From NCBI GenBank assembly GCA_014843695.1, contig CM026398.1, forward strand, positions 44,137,372 to 44,201,371: a stretch of 64,000 bases of DNA. Direction: 5' to 3'. The DNA comes from Archivesica marissinica (lineage: Eukaryota; Mollusca; Bivalvia; Venerida; Vesicomyidae). The translations under genes were made by a program, and so were the position numbers. Below the pieces are notes generated by a model, which was not told the origin of the DNA, made no database searches, and worked only from the letters and a program-made list of their open reading frames with translations. Below are positions 44,456 through 56,485 of this stretch, piece by piece (position 1 is the first letter of the stretch; each line of letters starts with the position of its first letter).

Positions 44456-44614
44456 CAATTTGCCTGCTGAGTAAATAAAATCACATTTGCAAACAATATA
44501 GATCCAGATCAGCCAAATGTTTATCACCACTATTTGAATAGCAAACATAGAGCCTGATCAGATGGAACATGCTGTTTGCAAAAGTGATTTTATCTGCCAC
44601 TAGCGTGTAAAGGA
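44456..44614 (+). mobile_element. TTAA MITE, family D
   Basis: TTAA at 44452-44455 and 44615-44618. The left end CAATTTGCCTGCTGAG and right end CTAGCGTGTAAAGGA are decayed family D ends. Confidence 0.6.
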
Positions 44615-45125
44615 TTAAGTTGCTAAATATACCCTTTGAAGTTTAGTTTTTCTTTACAAGCTACGAATGGATCATACACAAATTAGTCCATAGATGTGAG
44701 AAAATGTGAAAATGATTTTTAAAAAAAGTTGAATATACAACCAAAAGCAGAAAGCATTTTCCAAACATGTTCCAATTACCTGTTTATTCCTTTCAAAGGA
44801 AGTTAATTAAATGATGAGGCACTTAGGTGGGCTAAAAATGTCCAAATGGCAATTATAAAGATCTTAGCCATCTAGCATTCCATCTTAATGAGTTCACCTA
44901 AAAAATGTTTAGTTATGATGCTTCAGATATTCCTGTTTTAAGATGGCTGCCAATCATGTGCAACATGGAATTAATTGTAGGGAACACCCTGAATCAATGA
45001 CCCCAAATAACACAACCATAAATATGTTGCCATAATACATAAATATTACATAAAAACAGGTTTGACATTTATTAATTTTTTAATCTTTTCATTTTCCCTT
45101 AACATATAGAAGCACAATTATCTGT

Positions 45126-45360
45126 TCCATTTCATTCTGGATACCGTTCAAATAGTATTTGCAATGAACATAGAGCCAGATCAACCGCCACGGATGAAAT
45201 GTGCCATCTGATCTGGCTCTATGCTGTTTGCTATTCACATGATCTTGCTAAGACTATGTAGCAAACAATATAAATACTGATCAGCATGCAGCTTAACACT
45301 GCAGCAGATCTGGATCTATGTTTTTGCAACAACCTTTAAATGTATCCAGAATGAAATGGG
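45126..45360 (+). mobile_element. TTAA MITE, family B
   Basis: The left end is damaged (CCATTTCATTCTGGATACC). The right end TATCCAGAATGAAATGGG is followed by TTAA 45361-45364. The interior matches 97-345. Confidence 0.75.
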
Positions 45361-45695
45361 TTAATTTACGGTATCCTGCAACCTTAACTGTACACAGTTT
45401 TAAAAGAGTCATGCAAAATAAATGACATAACAGCATACTGCACTAACAATCGCATGCAAAGCTCACATTTCATTATCAGTTGTTTATTGTGATATTTAAA
45501 ATAGTTGTTGCACTGAATTAATGCTAAAGTTATAAACACACAAGACTAGCATTAAATAATGCCTCAATCAAGCGTTTGCTTAGAATGTGCTGCACACAGA
45601 CATATTCTAAGAAACAGATAATCAGAAATGGTGATTGTTGTGTCATATCTTTATTGTAAAATACGTTACAATCATAAGTCAATTTCAACTCTTAA

Positions 45696-45857
45696 CCTTT
45701 TGCATGCTAGCGGTGAAAATAACAGTCAATATGTGATGGAATTAATATCGACATAATTCTAATGAAATTCCAGATTATTTCCAAAATATTCAGTTACAAA
45801 TAAGAAAAACACATTAATAAATTTATTTGTAGCCATTATTTTAACCAGCATGCAGAG
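45696..45857 (+). mobile_element. TTAA MITE, family D variant
   Basis: TTAA at 45692-45695 and 45858-45861 flank CCTTTTGCATGCTAG and CCAGCATGCAGAG. The interior lacks the GATC modules of the other members. Confidence 0.6.
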
Positions 45858-46095
45858 TTAAGATTATGCCTAGCCCCTGGGTTCCAGTCTGTCGATTTTT
45901 CACTAATTTACTTCTGGCAAAATAATTACATGGAATACACCCCAGATTTCCCCAGGCATTGATATTATCAGAAACTCAATACGGCCCAATTAATGGTCTC
46001 AGTGTTAAAATATATTTATATGACTGACAAGCCAAAATATATCAACGCCTGTTCCCGGGCTAGATTATGCCCATAAATGAACTGATTTTTGTTAA

Positions 46096-46467
46096 CCCTT
46101 TCAACACTACAGACCTCTAAATAGGCTTACATGAGCCATCTCATCAGGATCTGCACTTTTTGCCAGTAATATTACTATTTTTAGACAAAAAATTACCCAT
46201 TTTGAGAAATGATTATTATTATATTATTATTATTAATTTATTGGTCTAAATATATTATGGACCGGTCCATATCAGTTACTTAGTGTTAAAGTTTAAACTT
46301 TATTTATTTTAAGATTGCGAAACAAGTTCTAACAACTTATATTAATCACTCTCGTTGGCGCGGATGAAAGCGTATACACATGTGGTCATTCGTGTGGGAG
46401 GAAACCGGAGTACCCGGAGAAAACACACCTGTCCGATCTGGCGACCATCGTGTTGGTATTGAATGGG
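46096..46467 (+). mobile_element. TTAA MITE, family A, split by a SINE
   Basis: TTAA at 46092-46095 and 46468-46471. CCCTTTCAACACTACAG starts it and GGTATTGAATGGG ends it. The S3 SINE at 46290-46452 interrupts it just before the right end. Confidence 0.75.
46290..46452 (-). mobile_element. SINE group S3, 5'-truncated, nested in a MITE
   Basis: Tail AAACTTTATTTATTTTAAG, body GTGGGAGGAAACCGGAGTAC and GTCCGATCTGGCGACCATCG match the full copy at 7147-7399. The tRNA-like head is missing, as expected of a truncated insertion. Confidence 0.75.
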
Positions 46468-46471
46468 TTAA

Positions 46472-47625
46472 AATACAATTTCAAATGTACCTCCCTATAT
46501 GGATATTTATTTATATTCTTGTCGCCAAAAAATTTAAATGGTAGTTTACTAAAGAGACCATTAGGATCAAGTTACATGTGAATAATAGTTCTATTTTGCA
46601 ATTTGATGAAGAATTGAAAACACACACTTTAAAGCAGCATTACATCGTATGAAATAAAAGATATTTGAACTTTTTTTACGTATAGGTAGCAATGCTGCTA
46701 CACATTCTAACATTATATATATTAAATGCTTATGTTCATTTGGTAAACAGTGTTTTTTTGCAATAAAACAAACTCGAAACCGAAAGTATGACTTTCCGAG
46801 TCGATCGGTCACGCACTTGTTTACAACTGGAATGCATCGTCCGCACTTGTTTACATTCGGAATGCATCGTCCCCATTTGCTCCACGTTGTCTTTTTTAAT
46901 TAAATTACTTGATATGTTGATTCATACCTCTGTTAACTAAGTCTTTTAGGGACATTTCTACATCCCCGCGAGGGGTTCGACATTAGAGGAAGATAGATAG
47001 ATATTCTTTCATTTTAAAAATATATACGTTGTTTTCTACATCCTCTGTTGTTTCATGCATGCGCGCTGTGCGTGTTTATATTTCGTGTGTTGATAAACAA
47101 ATTCGCGTATACGACTGTTTAAATTTATTGGAATTTTTATCGTTTCTGAGCGACTATTTCGATTTATGTAAACACACATACATTAGTATTTATCTTTTAC
47201 CCAAAACAATCTTTATTACGATGTAATACTGCTTTATTAAGCTATAAACACATTAGCAACAGTTTAGCATTAATTAATTATGCAACAAACAATTTATTAA
47301 AGCTGCATCAGATACGGTATATATCCTGTATGAGTTATTACGTCAGAATGTCATTATAACACGTCATAGCGATACACTCACAACTATCGTACCAACAAGA
47401 GAACACAACGGACTACTTTTGCATTATATATAACAGATATATAAATGACATTCGTAATTTCAAGTTTTAATTGGATAATAATGCAAAAGGTACTATGCTA
47501 ACAAAGGAAAGATTTTCCATAAAAACGCTGTTTCACAAAAAATATGATTAAAACGAGCGCTATATGGATCTTACACTCGTGTTAATTTCATACCATATTT
47601 TATAAAACTCTAGTTTTGGAATTTT
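46472..47625. other. Intron, unique; S5 tail fragment
   Basis: At about 46935-46985 ACTAAGTCTTTTAGGGACAT...CGAGGGGTTCGACATT is an S5-like 3' end. A short direct repeat of CGCACTTGTTTAC and GGAATGCATCGTCC lies at 46810-46880. No exon is supported. Confidence 0.45.
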
Positions 47626-48145
47626 GTAAATAACCATGTACATGATAGTAAATAACTATGTACATGATAGTAAATAACCATGTACACGATAGTAAATAAC
47701 CATGTACACGATAGTAAATAACCATGTACATTATAGAAAATAACCATGTACACGATAGTAAATAACTATGTACACGATAGTAAATAACCATGTACACGAT
47801 AGTAAATAACCATGTACATTATAGAAAATAACCATGTACATGATAGTAAATAACCATGTACATGATAGTAAATAACCATGTACATGATAGTAAATAACCA
47901 TGTACATGATAGTAAATAACTATGTACATGATAGTAAATAACCATGTACACGATAGTAAATAACTATGTACACGATAGTAAATAACCATGTACACGATAG
48001 TAAATAACCATGTACATTATAGAAAATAACCATGTACATGATAGTAAATAACCATGTACATGATAGTAAATAACCATGTACATGATAGTAAATAACCATG
48101 TACATGATAGTAAATAACCATGTACATGATAGAAAATAACCATGG
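47626..48145. repeat. 22-bp intronic minisatellite, about 24 copies
   Basis: Unit GTAAATAACCATGTACATGATA with CATGATA, CACGATA and CATTATAGA variants. A block order recurs about 190-200 bp apart (CATTATAGAAAATAACC at 47728, 47818 and 48014). Confidence 0.95.
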
Positions 48146-48732
48146 TTAAGCCAAAATATATGGTATGAAATCGCCATGAGATTCTACATTTATCAAACAA
48201 TATCATATAATATCCAACAAGATACATCGTCAGTTTTATAACATTACATATAATTATAAGAATTGTATACCTTTAGCAATTAATAAACTCTCACAAAGCT
48301 ACAACTAATTCCCCGGATAAAAAAATATACATGAAATACAAGATGCTTGTAATTTTTAACTTAACAACACAAATCTCAAATCTTCTCTTTGTACACTACA
48401 GGAGGATCTGAAGATCAGTGGTTAGAAAATATCTGCAATCAATACCAGCATCTTGTAAAAACTGTAAAAGATGGCCTAGATATACAACTCCAGGAGTCCA
48501 CCTAATATTATAAGGAAGTTAAGTGATCTTAAGGAAGTAGTGATTGTAATTAACCAGTATGTCCTAGTTGTATTGGCAAATCTGTCTACAGTGTAACATT
48601 TTATCAGTTCTGTTCGTTGGTCTTACAAGATCTACTACAGTTACATATATAACATACAAGTTGGAACAAAGGAGCTATGCTGTTAAATAGTTAAATAGTG
48701 CTGTGTCATCAGATGCGGTCGATTCGTTAGGG

Positions 48733-48935
48733 TTTTACGCCCTTCACCAGCACCATTTTGGGCTATATCACTGGCGTGCAGTGCAGTTTTACCTAACAAC
48801 ACCTTTCCTGAGCATGCTCCAGCAGTTAACCAACCAGTACAAACCTTCGTAAGAAACTGCCAGCTTTTTCATATAAACAGAGCAGAGCTCGAACCAGTGA
48901 CCATCAGTGATGATAGGTTACAAACCATGTCTTAT
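48733..48935 (-). mobile_element. SINE group S2, reverse
   Basis: From GGTTTTACGCCCTTCACCAG to GAGCTCGAACCAGTGACCAT and GATGATAGGTTACAAACC, S2 body and head in reverse. Confidence 0.7.
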
Positions 48936-49038
48936 TCGACAACAAATAGCGCCAAATAAAAATATTATTTCGATTCGAACATGACCAAAATAATTCTAAA
49001 AAGCTCAAAAATAGTTGGTGTTATTTTTTAGAAAGTGT

Positions 49039-49335
49039 AAATGACGTCACAAAACTACAAATTGCTAGTAAAATGACGTCACAAAACTACAAATTGCTAG
49101 TAAAATGACGTCACAAAACTACAAATTGCTAGTAAAATGACGGTCACAAAACTACAGATTGCTAGTAAAATAACATCACAAAACTACAAATTGCTAGTAA
49201 AATGACGGTCACAAAACTACAAATTGCTAGTAAAATGATGTCACAAAACTACAGATTGCAAGTAAAATGACGGTCACAAAACTACAGATTGCAAGTAAAA
49301 TGACGGTCACAAAACTACAGATTGCAAGTAAAATT
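49039..49335. repeat. 32-bp intronic minisatellite carrying CRE palindromes
   Basis: Unit AAAATGACGTCACAAAACTA plus CAAATTGCTAGT, about 9 copies. The first three contain the perfect cAMP-response-element palindrome TGACGTCA (49042, 49074, 49106). Most later copies have an inserted G (TGACGGTCA) or base changes. Confidence 0.9.
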
Positions 49336-49536
49336 ATTTGACATCATCATCGTTTATTGTAGATTTAAAAAAGTGTACAGTAAATTCCTTCCTACGTGTG
49401 TGTACATACAAAATTATACAACAAGAAATTGTCTACTAAGTTGAACAACCGAGACAAATTAGTATGCAGAACAGAACTCGATGGAAACCATGACAACTTG
49501 GTTTTCAGATATTTCAATGTATGCTCATGTTCAGTT

Positions 49537-52500
49537 GTATCAACCTTACACATGTAGGAGGAGATTTGTATCAACCTTACACATGTAGGAGGAGTTTTGT
49601 ATCAACCTTGCACGTGCAGGAGGAGATTTGTATCAACCTTACACATGTAGGAGGAGATTTGTATCAACCATCATACACATGTAGGAGGAGATTTGTATCA
49701 ACCTTACACATGTAGGAGGAGATTTGTATCAACCATCATACACATGTAGGAGGAGATTTGTATCAACCTTACACATGTAGGAGGAGATTTGTATCAACCA
49801 TCATACACATGTAGGAGGAGATTTGTATCAACCTTACACATGTAGGAGGAGATTTGTATCAACCATCATACACATGTAGGAGGAGATTTGTATCAACCTT
49901 ACACATGTAGGAGGAGATTTGTATCAACCTTACACATGTAGGAGGAGTTTGTATCAACCTTGTGGGGGTTTGTTTTGGGGGGTTTGTTTTGGGGGGTTTG
50001 TTTTTGTGGGGGTTTGTTCATACACATGTAGGAGGAGATTTGTATCAACCTTACACATGTAGGAGGAGATTTGTATCAACCTTACATGTAGGAGGATTTG
50101 TTGTGGGGGTTTGTTTTTGTGGGATTTGTATCAACCTACACATGTAGGAGGAGATTTGTATCAACCTTACACATGTAGGAGGAGATTTGTATCAACCTTC
50201 ATGTAGGAGGAGTTTTGTATCAACCTTACACATGTAGGAGGAGATTTGTATCAACCTTACACATGTAGGAGGAGATTTGTATCAACCATACACATGTAGG
50301 AGGAGATTTGTATCAACCTACACATGCAGGAGGAGATTTGTATCAACCTTACACATGTAGGAGGAGATTTGTATCAACCATAACATGTAGGAGGAGATTT
50401 GTATCAACCATACACATGTAGGAGGAGATTTGTATCAACCTACTCATGAAGAGATTTGTATCAACCATCACATGTAGGAGGAGATTTGTATCAACCTTAG
50501 ACATGTAGGAGGAGTTTGTATCAACCTTACACATGTAGGAGGAGATTTGTATCAACCATACACATGTAGGAGGAGATTTGTATCAACCTTACACATGTAG
50601 GAGGAGATTTGTATCAACCTTACACATGAAGGAGGAGATTTGTATCAACCTTACTCATGAGGAGGAGTTTTGTATCAACCGTACACATGTAGGAGGAGAT
50701 TTGTATCAACCTTATACATGTAGGAGGAGGTTTGTATCAACCTTACACATGCAGGAGGAGATTTGTATCAACCTTACACATGTAGGAGGAGTTGTATCAA
50801 CCTTACACATGTAGGAGGAGTTTTGTATCAACCTACACATGTAGGAGGAGATTTGTATCAACCATACACATGTAGGAGATTTGTATCAACCTTACACATG
50901 CGGAGGAGATTTGTATCAACCTTACACATGTAGGAGGAGGTTTGTATCAACATACACATGTAGGAGGAGTTTGTATCAACCATACACATGCAGGAGGAGA
51001 TTTGTATCAACTTACACATGCAGGAGGGTTTGTTTTTGTGGGGGTTTGTTTTTGTGGGGGTTTTGTTTTTGTGGGGGTTTGTTTTTGTGGGGGTTTGTTT
51101 GTGGGTTTGTTTTACACTGTAGGAGATTTGTATCAACCATACACATGTAGGAGGAGATTTGTATCAACCTTACACATGTAGGAGGAGATTTGTATCAACC
51201 TTACACATGTAGGAGGAGTTTTGTATCAACCTTACACATGTAGGAGGAGATTTGTATCAACCTTACACATGTAGGAGGAGATTTGTATCAACCATACACA
51301 TGTAGGAGGAGATTTGTATCAACCTTACACATGCAGGAGGAGATTTGTATCAACCTTACACATGTAGGAGGAGATTTGTATCAACCATAAACATGTAGGA
51401 GGAGATTTGTATCAACCATACACATGTAGGAGGAGATTTGTATCAACCATACTCATGAAGGAGATTTGTATCAACCATACACATGTAGGAGGAGATTTGT
51501 ATCAACCTTAGACATGTAGGAGGAGTTTTGTATCAACCTTACACATGTAGGAGGAGATTTGTATCAACCTACACATGTAGGAGGAGTTTGTATCAACCTT
51601 ACACATGTAGGAGGAGATTTGGGGGTTTGTTTTGTGGGGGTTTGTATCAACCATACACATGTAGGAGGAGATTTGTATCAACCTTACACATGCAGGAGGA
51701 GATTTGTATCAACCTTACACATGTAGGAGGAGATTTGTATCAACCTTAACATGTAGGAGGAGATTTGTATCAACCGTACACATGTAGGAGGAGATTTGTA
51801 TCAACCTTATACATGTAGGAGGAGATTTGTATCAACCTTAGACATGTAGGAGGAGTTTTGTATCAACCTTACACATGTAGGAGGAGATTTGTATCAACCA
51901 TACACATGTAGGAGGAGATTTGTATCAACCTTACACATGTAGGAGGAGATTTGTATCAACCTTACACATGAAGGAGGAGATTTGTATCAACCTTACTCAT
52001 GAAGGAGGAGTTTTGTATCAACCGTACACATGTAGGAGGAGATTTGTATCAACCTTATACATGTAGGAGGAGGTTTGTATCAACCTTACACATGCAGGAG
52101 GAGATTTGTATCAACCTTACACATGTAGGAGGAGATTTGTATCAACCTTACACATGTAGGAGGAGTTTTGTATCAACCTTACACATGTAGGAGGAGATTT
52201 GTATCAACCATACACATGTAGGAGGAGATTTGTATCAACCTTACACATGCAGGAGGAGATTTGTATCAACCTTACACATGTAGGAGGAGGTTTGTATCAA
52301 CCATACACATGTAGGAGGAGTTTGTATCAACCATACACATGCAGGAGGAGATTTGTATCAACCTTACACATGCAGGAGGAGGTTTGTATCAACCTTACAC
52401 ATGTAGGAGGAGATTTGTATCAACCATCATACACATGTAGGAGGAGTTTTGTATCAACCTTACACATGTAGGAGGAGATTTGTATCAACCTTACACATGT

Positions 52501-54550
52501 AGGAGGAGATTTGTATCAACCGTACACATGTAGGAGGAGATTTGTATCAACCTTACACATGTAGGAGATTTGTATCAACCATACACATGTAGGAGGAGAT
52601 TTGTATCAACCTTACACATGTAGGAGGAGATTTGTATCAACCTTACACATGTAGGAGGAGTTTTGTATCAACCTTACACATGTAGGAGGAGATTTGTATC
52701 AACCTTACACATGTAGGAGGAGATTTGTATCAACCATACACATGTAGGAGGAGATTTGTATCAACCTTACACATGCAGGAGGAGATTTGTATCAACCTTA
52801 CACATGTAGGAGGAGATTTGTATCAACCATAAACATGTAGGAGGAGATTTGTATCAACCATACACATGTAGGAGGAGATTTGTATCAACCATACTCATGA
52901 AGGAGATTTGTATCAACCATACACATGTAGGAGGAGATTTGTATCAACCTTAGACATGTAGGAGGAGTTTTGTATCAACCTTACACATGTAGGAGGAGAT
53001 TTGTATCAACCATACACATGTAGGAGGAGTTTTGTATCAACCTTACACATGTAGGAGGAGATTTGTATCAACCTTACACATGTAGGAGGAGATTTGTATC
53101 AACCTTACACATGAAGGAGGAGATTTGTATCAACCTTACTCATGAAGGAGGAGTTTTGTATCAACCGTACACATGTAGGAGGAGATTTGTATCAACCTTA
53201 TACATGTAGGAGGAGGTTTGTATCAACCTTACACATGCAGGAGGAGATTTGTATCAACCTTACACATGTAGGAGGAGATTTGTATCAACCTTACACATGT
53301 AGGAGGAGTTTTGTATCAACCTTACACATGTAGGAGGAGATTTGTATCAACCATACACATGTAGGAGGAGATTTGTATCAACCTTACACATGTAGGAGGA
53401 GATTTGTATCAACCGTACACATGTAGGAGGAGATTTGTATCAACCTTACACATGTAGGAGATTTGTATCAACCATACACATGTAGGAGGAGATTTGTATC
53501 AACCTTACACATGTAGGAGGAGATTTGTATCAACCTTACACATGTAGGAGGAGTTTTGTATCAACCTTACACATGTAGGAGGAGATTTGTATCAACCTTA
53601 CACATGTAGGAGGAGATTTGTATCAACCATACACATGTAGGAGGAGATTTGTATCAACCTTACACATGCAGGAGGAGATTTGTATCAACCTTACACATGT
53701 AGGAGGAGATTTGTATCAACCATAAACATGTAGGAGGAGATTTGTATCAACCATACACATGTAGGAGGAGATTTGTATCAACCATACTCATGAAGGAGAT
53801 TTGTATCAACCATACACATGTAGGAGGAGATTTGTATCAACCTTAGACATGTAGGAGGAGTTTTGTATCAACCTTACACATGTAGGAGGAGATTTGTATC
53901 AACCATACACATGTAGGAGGAGTTTTGTATCAACCTTACACATGTAGGAGGAGATTTGTATCAACCTTACACATGTAGGAGGAGATTTGTATCAACCTTA
54001 CACATGAAGGAGGAGATTTGTATCAACCTTACTCATGAAGGAGGAGTTTTGTATCAACCGTACACATGTAGGAGGAGATTTGTATCAACCTTATACATGT
54101 AGGAGGAGGTTTGTATCAACCTTACACATGCAGGAGGAGATTTGTATCAACCTTACACATGTAGGAGGAGATTTGTATCAACCTTACACATGTAGGAGGA
54201 GTTTTGTATCAACCTTACACATGTAGGAGGAGATTTGTATCAACCATACACATGTAGGAGGAGACTTGTATCAACCTTACACATGCAGGAGGAGATTTGT
54301 ATCAACCTTACACATGTAGGAGGAGACTTGTATCAACCTTAGACATGTAGGAGGAGATTTGTATCAACCACACACATGTAGGAGGAGTTTTGTATCAACC
54401 ATACACATGTAGGAGGAGATTTGTATCAACTTTACACATGTAGGCAGAGATTTGTATCAACCATACACATGAAGGAGGAGATTTGTATCAACTTTACACA
54501 TGTAGGCAGAGATTTGTATCAACCATACACATGAAGGAGGAGATTTGTTG
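49537..54550. repeat. 31-bp intronic minisatellite, about 5 kb, with higher-order blocks
   Basis: Unit GTATCAACCTTACACATGTA plus GGAGGAGATTT, about 160 copies. Identical 190-bp blocks start at 51999, 53142 and 54035, so the last 893 bp are a tandem block copy. Patches of a different unit, TTTGTTTTTGTGGGGG, interrupt the array at 49960-50020, 50090-50130, 51027-51112 and about 51620. Confidence 0.95.
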
Positions 54551-54611
54551 CATCAGGTTACTCGTGGTATTCTTGCTCGCTATGAGCACCAGCAATCTCA
54601 TGACGTAATAG

Positions 54612-54812
54612 AAAAATGAGCGTTTTTGTCAATGTTGCAATGTTAGAGACATTGAAGATGAGTATCATTTTGTTTTAATTTGTCCGTGTTACTCGGATTT
54701 GAGGAAAGAACTCATTAATAAGTACTACTCTATGAGACCAATCATGTATACATTTTGTATTTTAATGAACAGTGATAATAGAAGTGTTATTAAACTTGGC
54801 TTGTTTCCTTAA
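54612..54812 (+). pseudogene. LINE (non-LTR retrotransposon) ORF2 C-terminal fragment
   Basis: The frame reads RFCQCCNVRDIEDEYHFVLI followed by CPCYSDLRKELINKYY and ends at TAA 54810-54812. A CxxC zinc-binding pair followed by IEDEYHFxLxCPxYxxLR is the C-terminal tail found after reverse transcriptase in many molluscan and other LINEs. Only this 3' end remains. It sits at the right edge of the 31-bp array, with no upstream RT domain. Confidence 0.75.
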
Positions 54813-54985
54813 GAATACTTTAAACCATAGGAACTCCATACTGAATGCTTTATCTTCTTAATTACATAAAAACACCAACTAGAATGCTCATCCTCTATAT
54901 AGTTAATTAGAATACAGTAGCAATACGACAGCTTTATTGATCACTTGTTTATTTGTATATATATATTATGATTAAGTACTTATGT

Positions 54986-55235
54986 CCGATTAGCGCAGTA
55001 ACGTTAGCTCGCTCACTTCTCACCAATGCAACCCGTGTTCGATCCTCCGACCAACCGGGAAGTATGTGAGATGGTACAATGGTCGCCAGATCGCACAGGT
55101 GGGTTTTCTCCGGGTACTCGGGTTTCCTCCCACATGAATGACCACATATATGCTTTCATCCGCGCCAACGAGAGTGATTAATATAAGTTGTTAAAACTTG
55201 CTTCACAATCGTTAATAAATAAATTTTAACCTTTT
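54986..55235 (+). mobile_element. SINE group S3, near full length
   Basis: The head TGTCCGATTAGCGCAGTAAC...GTTCGATCCTCC leads to the body GGGTTTTCTCCGGGTACTCG and tail GAGAGTGATTAATATAAG...AATAAATAAATTTTAACC. The motif around CTCCGGGTACTCGGGTTTCC is shared by all S3 copies and may be a conserved SINE core domain. Confidence 0.8.
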
Positions 55236-55705
55236 ATGTACTTATGTATACATTGTGAATAAACTTATGTTCTGTTCTGTTCATATTAAAAACACTAAAT
55301 CTTGCATTATCTAACTACAGCATGATCTTGTGTTGAGTTCTGCCTTGCTCATCATCATCAATCAACACAAATAGGCTCAAGCATCACAGCAACAAAATAA
55401 GCTTTCTATGGAACTGCAATTAAATTGCTTCCTAATGATTCACAAGAGTTTATCATCTGAAATCTATGTGTTCCAACTTTCAATTGATAATCCTGACATT
55501 TCTCCCACAGCTGGAACATGGTGATATATAATGCATTTTGTCTCTGGTTTTCTATTTTAGTATATTCCCTCTCTAAACTGAGTTTCATGTGAAATTAGTA
55601 AATTGAAATGCATTGTATTGTATTTCATGAAATACCGTATTCACCTACTTATAAAGCGGGCTTAGATGATAGAAATTTATTACAGTTTGATTGAGCAATG
55701 TGCGT
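55236..55705. other. Intron; one exon-like open frame not called
   Basis: A 60-residue minus frame (55588-55406, beginning MKLSLEREYTKIENQRQNAL) has a protein-like composition. I see no splice pair that fits the FAM107-like gene and no family match. Confidence 0.35.
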
Positions 55706-55709
55706 GTGT

Positions 55710-55948
55710 GTGTTTCACGTTTAATTATCGTCGCTACCGGTTGCCCATATGAGCGACGCCTCCTGAAGAGATTAGTCATTTTAGATTTTGGAGGAATAGT
55801 GCAATGATACAGACAGAGACTCATTCCAGAATCTCCTCCCAATATAAAGACTTTTAATTATATTAGGTTCAAACGGGGGATTGAACCTGCGATCCCTGGA
55901 TTCCCAGTCCAACGTGTTAACCACTAGACTACAATGTACAAATCCGTC
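55710..55948 (-). mobile_element. SINE group S1, internally deleted
   Basis: The reverse of S1: TATCGTCGCTACCGG and CAGACAGAGACTCATTCC, then a jump to the head (CGGGGGATTGAACCTGCG...TTAACCACTAGACTAC). The middle of the body is missing. Confidence 0.7.
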
Positions 55949-56328
55949 TGTAACCTGAACATATGACATCATACACGTAGCGTTAAGACATCACAAAAGG
56001 TTTATAAGGCACTGACTAATAAAGCAAAGTTTATTAGGCAGGCCGTTTTTTACCATTATCACGCATGAAGGTAGGATAAATGCGAGTAGGTACGGTATCG
56101 ATGCCATATATCGGACACAAAACTATCTGCCAAAAGTTTGTCAATAATAACCCAATGATTAGAAAATTATTCCGCCAGATTTTCAGGAATCTGAATACTG
56201 CTTCAATTAATAACAGATGAATTTCAAGAACCTCTATATAATAAACAATCATATCCACATGGTCTACAATGTATATACAAGAAAGGGAAGCAGAATATTA
56301 GACACAAGTTGAGAATGTAAATGTTTAC

Positions 56329-56395
56329 CTGGTGTTCTATGGTTCGGGCCGTTCAGTATATCCGACAGTCTCTTCAATGAAGTCTCCTTCTGATC
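56329..56395 (-). CDS. FAM107-like upstream exon (67 bp)
   Basis: The acceptor TTTACTTCAG, with a pyrimidine-rich tract, is at 56396 and the donor ACCAG|GTAAAC at 56328. It enters in phase 0 and leaves in phase 1. It encodes DQKETSLKRLSDILNGPNHR plus TP and the first base of a Glu codon completed by the next exon. It is not in the conserved domain; support is splice signals and phase only. Confidence 0.5.
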
Positions 56396-56485
56396 CTGAA
56401 GTAAACAAAGGAGATATAAATGTAAATAAGTAACTCGAACATATTCTAAATCGATCAACAGATCAGAATCTGGCTGCAACAGCCG

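Larger units (their letters stand above)
35985..56395 (-). other. FAM107/DUF1151-family gene, span of visible exons
   Basis: Five exons on the minus strand join in one frame: 56395-56329, 43735-43616, 39790-39595, 38810-38663, 36089-35985. Each has AG acceptors and GT donors, and the phases match (1, 1, 2, 0). The total of 636 nt gives 211 residues and a stop. The C-terminal half carries the DUF1151 signature: PKKLANP, then LHKELLLNYKRG, then KPELSKVLQ, a charged helix with LEMKLEGRANKLQ, and finally TPELQKVFAKLAQK. In vertebrates FAM107A/B are small actin-associated, coiled-coil proteins linked to stress responses and cytoskeleton control. A similar role here is inferred. The start codon is not identified and more 5' exons may lie upstream. 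The introns (12.6, 3.8, 0.8 and 2.6 kb) are largely repeats. Confidence 0.8.

Noticed and set aside
55406..55588. Possible extra exon of the FAM107-like gene (MKLSLEREYTKIENQRQ...)
   Set aside because: No splice site pair gives a phase that fits the neighbouring exons, and the sequence does not match the family.
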